DNA from: Pseudomonadota bacterium
GTDB taxonomy: Bacteria; Pseudomonadota; Alphaproteobacteria; Rickettsiales; Midichloriaceae
DNA length: 64,000 nt
Assembly (NCBI GenBank): GCA_018242185.1
Contig: JAFECK010000001.1
Span: 1-64,000, forward strand
Reading direction: 5' to 3'
Shown here: positions 53,768 to 61,864 of the stretch, piece after piece
How positions within the stretch are numbered: position 1 is the first letter of the stretch
Layout of the letters: every line of letters begins with the position of its first letter
Notes under the pieces: model-generated
The model's input: the letters and a program-made list of their open reading frames with translations, nothing else
Told to the model about the DNA's origin: nothing
Database searches by the model: none
Made by a program: the position numbers and the translations under genes

Positions 53768-53802
53768 TTTTAGTTAATTAATGAATACCTTTAGGAGGTA
53801 AT

Positions 53803-54735
53803 ATGGCCCTAACCCCAGAGCAATTGGCAGAAATTAAGGAAGCTTCTCAGCGTGAATATAAAACCAAGCGTAGTGTGGCGCCTGAACTGGAGGAAATACT
53901 ATTTGAGCCGATTCCAGTTCTCGATCATGGCTTTATTAGAGTTGTGGATTATATGGGGGATGATGCTGCTATAGTGCAAGCAGCGCGGGTTTCCTATGGC
54001 AGGGGCACAAAGAAGCTCAATGAAGACCGGGGCTTGATTCGTTATTTGATGCGGCATTGGCACACAACACCGTTTGAAATGTGCGAGATTAAGTTTCACG
54101 TGAAGCTGCCTATATTCGTCGCACGCCAATGGATACGTCATCGTACTGCCAACGTAAACGAGTATTCTGCTCGTTATTCCATTCTAGACAGCGAATTTTA
54201 TCTGCCAAAAGCAGAGCACCTGGCAGCGCAATCGCAAAATAATAAGCAAGGCCGTGGGAAGTTACTTGTTGGCGAGGAGGCGGCCCGGGTTATGGAGCTT
54301 CTAAAGTCGGATGCTGAACGCTGCCACAAACATTACGTAGAGATGCTAAACCTAGACCCAGCAACTGATGGCAAGCTAGAGGAAGACAAGGAAGGGTTAG
54401 CGCGTGAACTAGCGCGTATGAATATACCGGTAAATTTCTATACCCAGTGGTATTGGAAAATAGATCTACATAACCTACTACACTTTGTGCGCCTAAGAGC
54501 AGACCCGCATGCGCAGTATGAGATCAGGGTGTATGCAGATGCGATACTAGACGTGATCAAGCGCTGGGTACCGCATACTTATGAGGCGTTTATGAGCTAT
54601 CGTGCTAATTCGGCTTCATTGTCGGCTGAAGGCTTGGCGGCGCTTAAGCGCATGCTGGCAGGCGAAACGGTGACGCAGGAGAATAGCGGTATGTCCAAAA
54701 GAGAGTGGGAAGAGTTCCTGGAATGTATTAAGTAG
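53803..54735 (+). CDS. thyX: flavin-dependent thymidylate synthase
   Basis: Makes dTMP from dUMP using FAD and methylene-tetrahydrofolate. The ThyX signature [15 protein letters not shown] is near residues 113-127, within RQWIRHR. The second FAD/dUMP region around residues 190-215 ([22 protein letters not shown] in pieces) and the Arg in [12 protein letters not shown] near 225-236 complete the active site. The length is 310 residues. A strong ribosome site AGGAGGT precedes the ATG. No thyA is in view, so this is probably the dTMP source. Confidence 0.97.
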   Translation: MALTPEQLAEIKEASQREYKTKRSVAPELEEILFEPIPVLDHGFIRVVDYMGDDAAIVQAARVSYGRGTKKLNEDRGLIRYLMRHWHTTPFEMCEIKFHVKLPIFVARQWIRHRTANVNEYSARYSILDSEFYLPKAEHLAAQSQNNKQGRGKLLVGEEAARVMELLKSDAERCHKHYVEMLNLDPATDGKLEEDKEGLARELARMNIPVNFYTQWYWKIDLHNLLHFVRLRADPHAQYEIRVYADAILDVIKRWVPHTYEAFMSYRANSASLSAEGLAALKRMLAGETVTQENSGMSKREWEEFLECIK

Positions 54736-54753
54736 TACAAGCCCCAATACAGC

Positions 54754-54950
54754 GTGATATCTCTGTGTGTACAAAAGCACAAGTTCTTTGTTTGCGCAAG
54801 CATGCTAAAGAGAGCGAGGGCTTGCACGGGTATGGAATTCCAAGAACTTGAAAGCTGTATTAACTCCTTCCATCACAGAGATATCACACCAGCGATAGTA
54901 TGCAGTGCAGGCGATTTGGTCAAGAAAAAATATGTTAATTTTGCGCTAAG
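54754..54950 (+). repeat. structured repeat R1 (first copy)
   Basis: The outer arms GTGATATCTCTGTG (54754-54767) and CACAGAGATATCAC (54874-54887) match perfectly. Inside, CAAGTTCTT (54780-54788) pairs with AAGAACTTG (54842-54850), and GCAAGC (54796-54801) with GCTTGC (54820-54825). A fixed tail GGTCAAGAAAAAATAT starts 30 nt past the outer arm (54918-54933), followed by TTTTGCGCTAA. The second copy (R2) shares the outer arms, the GGTATGGAA segment, ACTCCTTCCATCAC, the tail and the spacing. Its inner arms are different yet still complementary. It looks like a noncoding structured RNA or mobile palindromic element. It lies between thyX and an alkB fragment. Confidence 0.7.
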
Positions 54951-54982
54951 TTTCGGGCTAGGCTAGGTTATTGTAAAAACTT

Positions 54983-55078
54983 GGAATAAGCAAAAGAAGG
55001 TATGATGGCTATAATGGAGGCATAGTTGCGCGTAGGAGGCGGATATCTCTAACTTTTCGGAAGGTTGCATTATCATAA
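54983..55078 (+). pseudogene. alkB 3'-end fragment
   Basis: This stretch repeats the last 31 codons and the stop of the intact alkB gene at 55999-56604, starting at GGAATAAGC, at a constant offset of 1526 bp and with one base change within the coding part. The homology continues past the stop to 55132. Weaker similarity extends upstream to about 54961. It has no start codon and is a leftover from a duplication or recombination. Confidence 0.85.
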
Positions 55079-55132
55079 TACACTCCCTACTGCATAAACG
55101 CCAAAAGCAGCGAGTATAAGTGCTGAGGCATA
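54983..55132 (+). repeat. 150-bp direct repeat, upstream copy
   Basis: Matches 56509-56658 with three differences and no gaps. The two copies flank the BMT5-like and alkB genes, so they delimit a 1.5-kb unit that could be lost or amplified by recombination. Confidence 0.85.
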
Positions 55133-55228
55133 GCTAAAGTTATATTGGCACAAGGGCTGAATCACATATCTTCCACAATAAATAAACGCCGCTATAGTGC
55201 GGTCACTTTATGAATAAAGGAGAACTAT

Positions 55229-55984
55229 ATGAGTAATAAAGCGATAGAAGAATGTATGACAATAATCAGGATGGCAAATTACAATGCTGCCTTATTGCAT
55301 CGTTGTTTATTAACAGAATCGTGCTCTAGAGATAAGATAGAAACACTACGCAAGATAGATCTAGCTCTTTTTAAGTTATTTCAAGGTGCAACTAGTCAGG
55401 CCGTTTTCAAAGAGTTTCTAGTTGTAGGTGACACACTATTATTAGGCGAAGGCAACTTAAGCTTTGCACTCAGCTTACTAAAAATAAGAGCCATAAAAGC
55501 TTCCAATATGACAGCAACCACTTTTGAATCTATTTCAGACTTATCTTTAGCAGCAAAGTTAAACGCAAAGGTTTTATATTCATATGGAGCACAGGTGTTG
55601 TATGATATAGATGCTACAAAATTGAGGCAACAATTCGGCACAAAACTTTTTAACAATATCATTTTCCAATTTCCACACGTAGGTAGCAGAGAAGCGGTTT
55701 GTGGTTATAATCCTAATTATATCTTAGTCAAAGATTTCATGAGAAGCGCTAGAAATCAGTTAAGATATGATGGTGTTGTTATCATATCAGCAGTGGACAA
55801 TCAATATTATAACTCCATTTTTCAATTTGAAAAAATAGCAGAAATAACCGGTTTCAAACCGCCAGAAGGATATCCATTTGAGCCTCGTGCTTTTCCAGGC
55901 TACGAACACACAATGGCACATCGAGAAGGAGACGCTCTTGAAAATCATGAAAAACTCACTACTTGGGTATTTAGGTCGTCATAA
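55229..55984 (+). CDS. BMT5-like / DUF2431 Rossmann-fold methyltransferase
   Basis: A 251-residue class I SAM methyltransferase-like protein of the family typified by yeast Bmt5, which makes m3U in 25S rRNA. Motif I is LLLGEGNLSFALSL near residues 71-84. TATTFE (95-100), DIDAT (126-130) and the family signature FQFPHVG (146-152) follow, then NPNY (161-164) and the closing AFPGYEH (221-227). About 60 helical residues precede the domain. The family is mainly eukaryotic, so transfer from a host or virus is likely. alkB follows after 14 bp and is probably cotranscribed. An RNA target is inferred. Confidence 0.8.
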   Translation: MSNKAIEECMTIIRMANYNAALLHRCLLTESCSRDKIETLRKIDLALFKLFQGATSQAVFKEFLVVGDTLLLGEGNLSFALSLLKIRAIKASNMTATTFESISDLSLAAKLNAKVLYSYGAQVLYDIDATKLRQQFGTKLFNNIIFQFPHVGSREAVCGYNPNYILVKDFMRSARNQLRYDGVVIISAVDNQYYNSIFQFEKIAEITGFKPPEGYPFEPRAFPGYEHTMAHREGDALENHEKLTTWVFRSS

Positions 55985-55998
55985 CTACAGTTTATCAT

Positions 55999-56604
55999 AT
56001 GACTAATGCACTACTACAAAACTCGCTATTCGACTTTGGGGAGCTAGATATAGCTGCTACAATCCCAGGTCTCACCTATATTCCAGAATATATAACTAGA
56101 GAGCAAGAAAATGAGTTAATCTCCGTCATAGACCAGCAGATTTGGGATTATACGTTAAAACGTAGGGTACAGCATTATGGTTATCAATATAACTACCGGA
56201 CAAAAGCGGCACCTGAGCACTCTTACAAGGGTATTTTACCCCTGTGGCTAGCTGATTTAGCTGCAGACCTAAGGCATCGCAGTATTTTTCCGGTTGACCC
56301 AGACCAGGTCATAATAAACGAATACCTGCCTGGTCAGGGAATCGCCCTACATGTAGACCATGTCGATTATTTTACTGATGTTGTATGTTCGCTTAGTCTA
56401 GGATCTGCATGTGTAATGGATTTTAACCATGATACTACTCACTCGTTGTTGTTAGACCCAAGGAGCTTATTGATACTAAAAGGTGAAGCTAGGTACCTAT
56501 GGAAACACGGAATAAGCAAAAGAAGGTATGATGGCTATAATGGAGGCATAGTTGCGCGTAGGAGGCGGATATCCCTAACTTTTCGGAAGGTTGCATTATC
56601 ATAA
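55999..56604 (+). CDS. AlkB-like 2-oxoglutarate/Fe(II) dioxygenase (ALKBH8-like)
   Basis: A 201-residue oxidative demethylase or hydroxylase. The iron ligands are His118 and Asp120 (HVD) and His170 (LWKH). The 2-oxoglutarate arginine lies in RRRRISLTFR near 187-196. INEYLPGQGIALHVD, SLSLGSACVMDF (131-142) and LLDPRSLLILKGEARYLWKHG match eukaryotic ALKBH8 and related tRNA or alkylated-base dioxygenases more than E. coli AlkB, judged by motif. It lacks an RNA-recognition or methyltransferase domain, but the methyltransferase gene is next to it. Its 3' end is the source of the 54983-55132 repeat. Confidence 0.88.
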   Translation: MTNALLQNSLFDFGELDIAATIPGLTYIPEYITREQENELISVIDQQIWDYTLKRRVQHYGYQYNYRTKAAPEHSYKGILPLWLADLAADLRHRSIFPVDPDQVIINEYLPGQGIALHVDHVDYFTDVVCSLSLGSACVMDFNHDTTHSLLLDPRSLLILKGEARYLWKHGISKRRYDGYNGGIVARRRRISLTFRKVALS

Positions 56605-56658
56605 TACACTCCCTACTGCATAAATGCCAAAAGCAGCGAGTATAAGTGCTGAGACATA
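56509..56658 (+). repeat. 150-bp direct repeat, downstream copy
   Basis: The intact alkB 3' end plus 54 bp of flank, matched at 54983-55132. Beyond 56658 the two sequences diverge at once. The rest of the gap to 56744 holds nothing recognised. Confidence 0.85.
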
Positions 56659-56744
56659 TTTAATCCGGTTCATCCAAGAGTTCCCGGAGTTAACGCTGTG
56701 CATTTTGAATAACCTTAAGAAGGCTAGAGGTTGAGGATTTCCTG

Positions 56745-58823
56745 TTAGATTGCCAGATGCTGTAGATCCACCTGCTCTTTAGCAATTTGCTCTTGCAGCC
56801 AAGGTAAAATGACCGCATTTACTATGGTAATGAAAACCGCTGCTCCACCGCCCATTACGCCGATCTCCAACGAAGAGAAAGAAGCCTCACTTAAAAGTGG
56901 AGCAACCTGCAAGCAGCCGTAGCTTGCGCCATATATAACAACACCGGATGCACTACCACTTAAAACGTTCACGCCCCAGCGGTTGTGAATGCGCATGTAT
57001 ACCTGGCCCTGGTCATAACGAGAGCTACTCATTGCCGCCCCTAATATTGCGCTTAAGGCGAGTCCGCCGCCTAGCATTATTTCTAGAGGTACTTTGTAAT
57101 ACCACATGGCGACCATAGCGCCCGCTATGGTGCTGGTGAATAGACTGTAATGCAGGGTTTTTCCTAATGCTGGACACTTGTATAAGAATGGTGTGCTGAT
57201 AGTTTCTAAATAAGACTTAGCCTTGAACAATGTATTGTCATGGTTAGGTAAGTCCAATCCTCTGCCCATCATCAATTTAACCACGTAAGGTTCAAAGCTT
57301 TCTAATTTAACCGCGCAGTTTAGGTAGTTATTTTGTATCGCCCATGTGCTTAAAGAGATTGTCCTTGCAGACGAGCTATATTGGTTAGGACAATGAGCCA
57401 GGCCATAAGCTATTGGATCTACTCCGTTTATTAACACATTGCGCTGTGCAGCATAAATACACGGATGCAGTCCGTCCACGTACATACCAGTCTCTAACGC
57501 TGCGCTCACATAGTCTGCAGGAGTTGGTACGATGCCACTCGAATGCAATTCCGTGGTTACGTAATTATTTACTGTTTTCTGGTATTCCTCTGCACGTACT
57601 ATTGTTAAATATCGAGGGTCTTCTTTTTGTATGAAGCCCTTTAAGACCAGATATTGTTTGACATTGCCAAGCTTGGCTAGTTCTCTCAAACACTGATTAG
57701 CCATGTTTAAGCATTTTTGCGCCACTTTTGTATCGCTGCCCTCAAATGCGGTAATATTAGGTATCATGAAGTATCCTAATATTACCAACTCTTCTGCGGT
57801 AAGCGGCTCCGATTTCAGCCCATTACATTGCAGCTTATTTTCGGACAGTACAGCCTTAGTATCAATGATCTGCATTAGGATAAATTTCCGGTAATTATCT
57901 AAATCATTATTGTGAGTCTCCTTACTCAATCCTAAGAATTCAGCAATCCGTAAAAATGCGTTGAAGTAAGGTAGTTTGTCCTTTCTATATTTTAACCACC
58001 GCAGAGTTTCTGCAGCGCGGTAAGCCAGCCAATCTTCATTGCGCATGAATGCAGAATTATCAGCGCCATGCTTAAAATTATGACCATGCTGCTGAAGGGT
58101 CAACACGTTGTTTATCACTGTGTCATTAACCGAAATTTTTGCTTGTTGTTCTAAAGCTGTGCGATAGGCAGCTATTGTGTCAGCAGAGGTTGTGTTTGTG
58201 AACTTTAGATAATGGTAATAATCCCGCAAGTAACTTTGCATGTACCTATCCCAGCCGAATATGTAGGAATTTTGCGAAGCCTTATTCCATGCTGCATTCA
58301 TATAAGCAGGGTCGGAGAACTCAAAGTCAATTTTGCTGAAATATTGCTTTTCACCATCTTTGCTAATCAGGAAATTGTGGGTATTTTTATCTCCTTCCCC
58401 TAGCAATGTATATGCTGCGAATACGTGGTGAACCCCAAAAGCTTGAGACTCTCCGGTGTGATGGTTCGTAGGGTAAATTATAGTTTTGAATGCTTTGTAT
58501 ATAACATTATAACTGTCATTAGAGCCTGGCTCGTAAACTACGTTCAGATATTTGGAGGCAACGTATAACTCTGGGCCACCGACTACTAAGAATATTTCAG
58601 GGGTTTGTTTGGGTAGTAGCTGGTGATATGCAGACCCTAAAACAAATTCTCTATAGCCAGTTGCTTGCGCATCGTCTAGGGGGATGGTATGATTTTCCTG
58701 CACTGTTTTATAAGTACGCTTTACTCTATATTTATCTGCTCCTATTTGCAGGGTGATACCATCAGCAGGCACTGTTTGGCCTGGCTTTAGATTCAAAGAG
58801 CTATAAAGGATTACATTTTTCAT
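56745..58823 (-). CDS. kinase-like protein with C-terminal membrane helices, effector candidate
   Basis: A 692-residue protein. The N-terminal third has features of the PI3/PI4-kinase-like fold: GGPELYVASKYLN near 82-94, which may be the helix C region, the putative catalytic loop GEGDKNTHNFLI at 142-153, and a KIDFEFSD metal-binding motif at 164-171. The middle (180-560) is helix-rich with possible ankyrin-like turns. Three or four hydrophobic helices lie in the last 130 residues. There is no signal peptide. Such kinase folds occur in Legionella and other effectors. I infer possible lipid or protein kinase activity at a membrane. Confidence 0.6.
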   Translation of the reverse strand: MKNVILYSSLNLKPGQTVPADGITLQIGADKYRVKRTYKTVQENHTIPLDDAQATGYREFVLGSAYHQLLPKQTPEIFLVVGGPELYVASKYLNVVYEPGSNDSYNVIYKAFKTIIYPTNHHTGESQAFGVHHVFAAYTLLGEGDKNTHNFLISKDGEKQYFSKIDFEFSDPAYMNAAWNKASQNSYIFGWDRYMQSYLRDYYHYLKFTNTTSADTIAAYRTALEQQAKISVNDTVINNVLTLQQHGHNFKHGADNSAFMRNEDWLAYRAAETLRWLKYRKDKLPYFNAFLRIAEFLGLSKETHNNDLDNYRKFILMQIIDTKAVLSENKLQCNGLKSEPLTAEELVILGYFMIPNITAFEGSDTKVAQKCLNMANQCLRELAKLGNVKQYLVLKGFIQKEDPRYLTIVRAEEYQKTVNNYVTTELHSSGIVPTPADYVSAALETGMYVDGLHPCIYAAQRNVLINGVDPIAYGLAHCPNQYSSSARTISLSTWAIQNNYLNCAVKLESFEPYVVKLMMGRGLDLPNHDNTLFKAKSYLETISTPFLYKCPALGKTLHYSLFTSTIAGAMVAMWYYKVPLEIMLGGGLALSAILGAAMSSSRYDQGQVYMRIHNRWGVNVLSGSASGVVIYGASYGCLQVAPLLSEASFSSLEIGVMGGGAAVFITIVNAVILPWLQEQIAKEQVDLQHLAI

Positions 58824-58901
58824 TTTTATTCGTATATGCTATATAGGTGGTATGCATTATATCATATATTCAACAAAAATACAACGACACGAGATACATT
58901 T

Positions 58902-60671
58902 ATGCAGCAACCGTTACCTAGCACCATAACACATTTTATATGGCATTTCTTACGCCCGTATAAAATGCCAGTTATTATTTTTATTTTGCTCTCGATATCT
59001 GCTGGCTTTTGGGGGCCTTTCAATAGCATTTTGATCAAGAATCTGATTGATTTGCTCCCACAAACAGTCAGCGCCGGGACTGAGATTTTATTATGGCCGG
59101 CTTTGCTGATACCATTAAATTTTTGGGTCTTCGACAACTTTACCTGGAGAGGTATTGGCTACATACAGTACATGTATGGTGGGGCAATCAAGAACAACAT
59201 CACACAGCAGCTTTGCGCTTATATACTCAAGCATCCATATCAGTATTTCCAGAGCAAGTTATCTGGCGCTACCGCAAAGCAAATATCAACACTCGCAGAT
59301 AACATGGTCAGCATATTATTTAACGTTGCACCTAACGCTATAAGAGGAGTATCGCTACTTTTGGCATCATTTATATCCGCGTACTACGTTAACCCGGTAT
59401 TCTGCTTTATCTTAATCGTATGGTTTATGCTATTTGCCGGGTTTAGTTTTGTGATGTCCAAAAACCTTATGCGGCTATCTGGCGAACTTGCCAAAACAGA
59501 AGCTGAGCTCTCCGGACAATTGGTGGATATTACGGCTAATCAGTATAGTATAGCGACTTTCGCTAACCATGATTATGAAATGAGCTATCTCAGCCAATTT
59601 TTGGCCAGGGTATTGGGCGCATTTCGCCAAGAAACAAGATTTATGCTTTTAATGCATCTTGGCCAAGGGGCCTTAATCGCCATTATGATGATATTTGCTA
59701 CACTTGCCTTGGTCTCCCTATATGCTAGGGGTTTGGTGAGCGTGGGAGACTTTGCCTTAATTTTAGGGCTAGCCATGAATTTAGGGCATATGATGTGGTG
59801 GACCATGACCTTTATGGATGAATTTCACCGGGCATATGGTAAATGTAAGCAAAGCCTGTCGTCTCTAATTGTGCAGCAAGATATTCAAGATAAGCCAGAT
59901 GCAAAAGCTTTAAAAGCTTTTGCGGGCCAGATAATCTTCGATGATGTCACATTCCATTACAAAGGCAGTGAGCCTCTGTTCCAAAATAAGTCCGTGGTTA
60001 TAGAGCTTGGGCAAAAAGTTGGTTTGGTTGGTTATTCCGGCAGCGGTAAGTCCACGTTTGTCAGCCTAATTCTCCGCCTGTATGACGTAACTGGTGGTGC
60101 TATTATGATTGATGGGCAAGATATTAGAGCGGTGACTCAAGATTCTCTGCGCAGTAATATTGGGATAATTCCACAAGATCCGTCTTTATTTCACCGCACT
60201 CTGATGGAAAACATCCGCTATGGCCGCATTGAAGCGAGTGATGCGGAGATAATAGAGGCTGCTAAACGTGCGCATGCTCATGAGTTTATAACTGAGCTAC
60301 CTGAGGGATATGAGTCCCTGGTGGGGGAGCGCGGGGTCAAGCTTTCCGGCGGCCAACGGCAGCGGATTGCTATAGCTAGAGCTATATTGAAGAACGCACC
60401 AATCCTGATTCTGGATGAAGCTACTTCACAGCTGGATTCGCTGACTGAGAAATACATCCAGGACTCTTTATGGGAGCTGATGCAGGGTAAAACTACTATT
60501 GTGATAGCGCACCGCCTATCGACGCTACTGCACATGGATCGCATACTGGTGTTTGATAAGGGTAAGATTATTGAGGATGGTACTCACCAACAGCTGCTGA
60601 GCAGTGGCGGGTTATATAAAACCATGTGGGATGCGCAAGTGGGAGGGTTTTTGCCGGAGGAAGAAGCATAA
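58902..60671 (+). CDS. ABC transporter, fused membrane and ATPase domains
   Basis: A half-transporter exporter with about six membrane helices (residues 20-320) and a nucleotide-binding domain. Walker A GYSGSGKSTFV is near 378-388, signature LSGGQRQRIAIARA near 480-493, Walker B ILILDEATSQLD near 503-514 and H-loop IAHRLS near 536. At 589 residues it resembles MsbA/ATM1-type exporters. The substrate is unknown. The frame extends to 58836; the ATG at 58902 fits better because it begins near the first helix. Its last codons reappear at 61721-61769. Confidence 0.92.
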   Translation: MQQPLPSTITHFIWHFLRPYKMPVIIFILLSISAGFWGPFNSILIKNLIDLLPQTVSAGTEILLWPALLIPLNFWVFDNFTWRGIGYIQYMYGGAIKNNITQQLCAYILKHPYQYFQSKLSGATAKQISTLADNMVSILFNVAPNAIRGVSLLLASFISAYYVNPVFCFILIVWFMLFAGFSFVMSKNLMRLSGELAKTEAELSGQLVDITANQYSIATFANHDYEMSYLSQFLARVLGAFRQETRFMLLMHLGQGALIAIMMIFATLALVSLYARGLVSVGDFALILGLAMNLGHMMWWTMTFMDEFHRAYGKCKQSLSSLIVQQDIQDKPDAKALKAFAGQIIFDDVTFHYKGSEPLFQNKSVVIELGQKVGLVGYSGSGKSTFVSLILRLYDVTGGAIMIDGQDIRAVTQDSLRSNIGIIPQDPSLFHRTLMENIRYGRIEASDAEIIEAAKRAHAHEFITELPEGYESLVGERGVKLSGGQRQRIAIARAILKNAPILILDEATSQLDSLTEKYIQDSLWELMQGKTTIVIAHRLSTLLHMDRILVFDKGKIIEDGTHQQLLSSGGLYKTMWDAQVGGFLPEEEA

Positions 60672-60697
60672 GGAAATTTGATTTATGCTTCTTCCTC
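60657..60697 (+). terminator. 15-bp hairpin across the ABC transporter stop codon
   Basis: GAGGAAGAAGCATAA (60657-60671) and TTATGCTTCTTCCTC (60683-60697) are perfect inverted repeats with an 11-nt loop. The stem includes the TAA stop. There is no T run, so termination is uncertain; mRNA protection is another possibility. Confidence 0.5.
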
Positions 60698-60745
60698 ATC
60701 TTGCGCCATGGCTTATAATAGCGCTCATGATCACGCAGGTATTAT

Positions 60746-61582
60746 ATGACATCAAAAAGAATAAATATTCCTCACAGAATGAGGGTGTTACTGGCACTAA
60801 TTAGAAAGTTTAGAGATCAAGTTACTACTGAAAACATGCAAGCGTTGTTGTTTATGTATTGCCATTATTATGCCAACAACGGAGCTTATCATTTTATACC
60901 AGTAGCTGGCAAACCGATTAGCTTGCAAGCACAAGAAGACTATAGATGGTTCGTGAAAAAAGGGTTGTTGTCTAATGACCATGAAGTAATTGCGGAGTTC
61001 CCTAAAAGTTACGCGCAGTTAGATATATTTGAGGAAGCAGCATTGCAACAACTGAAAAAATACGGGATAAAACAAGTCGATTACCAACAAGCTTGGGACA
61101 GTTATACATCGTGTATTAAGCAAGAAAGCGCAATAAATAGCCATCACATTTTGTATACCATTGGCTATGAAGGACGTGGTATAGAGGAATACATCAATAC
61201 TTTGCTACTACATCAAATCGCAGTGTTATGCGATGTGCGTTACACCCCATTTAGTCAAAAATACGGCTTTTCCGGGAGTGATTTGCAAGCTGCTTTAGCC
61301 TTGGTCAATATTCAATACATACATATGCCAGAATTGGGGGTTTCCGTAGAACAAAGACGCAATATGGAAGATTCGCACATACATTATAACTTACTTCAGA
61401 AATACGAGCAGAGCTTGCCACAAAAATCGCAGCATCTTCAAACTTTACTGTCCGTACTCCAGAAGCATAGGCGTATAGCGATTACTTGCTTTGAGCGTAA
61501 CTATCGAGCTTGTCATCGCAGTAAGATAGCTAGCTGGCTAGCCCAGCACAAAGCTTTTGAATATAAGATAGAGCATTTGTAG
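60746..61582 (+). CDS. DUF488 domain protein with N-terminal helical domain
   Basis: A 278-residue protein. Residues 1-110 form a helical, winged-helix-like domain (MRVLLALIRKFRDQV). Residues 135-275 are the DUF488 fold: LYTIGYEGRGIEEYINTLL near 132-150, the DVR-TPFSQKYGFSGSDL region near 163-180, and CFERNYRACHRSKIA near 249-263. DUF488 proteins are of unknown function, with an active-site-like Cys-His arrangement. A consensus TATAAT at 60714-60719 may supply its promoter. A truncated gene of the family often paired with DUF488 follows after 10 bp. Confidence 0.85.
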   Translation: MTSKRINIPHRMRVLLALIRKFRDQVTTENMQALLFMYCHYYANNGAYHFIPVAGKPISLQAQEDYRWFVKKGLLSNDHEVIAEFPKSYAQLDIFEEAALQQLKKYGIKQVDYQQAWDSYTSCIKQESAINSHHILYTIGYEGRGIEEYINTLLLHQIAVLCDVRYTPFSQKYGFSGSDLQAALALVNIQYIHMPELGVSVEQRRNMEDSHIHYNLLQKYEQSLPQKSQHLQTLLSVLQKHRRIAITCFERNYRACHRSKIASWLAQHKAFEYKIEHL

Positions 61583-61592
61583 TGGTATAACT

Positions 61593-61718
61593 ATGCAACA
61601 TAACGTAGAAACAACTCAATTGTTAGCGGTTGTAAAAACCTACCCATCACTGTCTAGCCAATATACTGAGGTAATGTGCACCGCCGGGTTACGTTTAGAC
61701 GGTAGTTGGGGCTACTAG
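61593..61718 (+). pseudogene. truncated KTYP-family partner of DUF488
   Basis: A 41-codon frame reading KTYPSLSSQYTEVMCTAGL and ending RLDGSWGY. From memory this matches the N-terminus of a protein of unknown function that often follows DUF488 genes (KTYP...VCTAG...W). The continuation is replaced by the ABC transporter 3' fragment, which starts 2 bases after the stop. The gene was cut by recombination. The expected full length would be well over 150 residues. Confidence 0.55.
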
Positions 61719-61720
61719 AA

Positions 61721-61782
61721 GCGCAAGTAGGCGGGTTCTTGCCGGAAGAAGAAGCATAAGGAAATTGATGTATTTCCTTATG
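61721..61782 (+). repeat. ABC transporter 3'-end fragment with hairpin
   Basis: 61721-61769 repeats the last codons of the ABC gene and its flank (60633-60682) with about five differences. The sequence after the stop differs: CATAAGGAAA (61755-61764) and TTTCCTTATG (61773-61782) are a new perfect 10-bp inverted repeat. The copy lies between the truncated partner gene and R2. Confidence 0.75.
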
Positions 61783-61864
61783 TCGCTCACCCTATTCCAC
61801 ATGTGGCCCATGTTCGCGACAAGGTGCATTGGCACTGTATTAAAGCATTAATCCGATTGTTGGT

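Noticed and set aside
54754-54966. Short frame across R1 (GTG start, 70 residues) and its counterpart in R2
   Set aside because: The frames diverge between the two copies after a few codons while the stems are kept, so a coding role is unlikely.
59901-59923. Perfect 23-bp palindrome GCAAAAGCTTT-A-AAAGCTTTTGC
   Set aside because: It lies inside the ABC transporter coding region as Ala-Lys-Ala-Leu-Lys-Ala codons. No second copy was seen, so chance codon use is enough.
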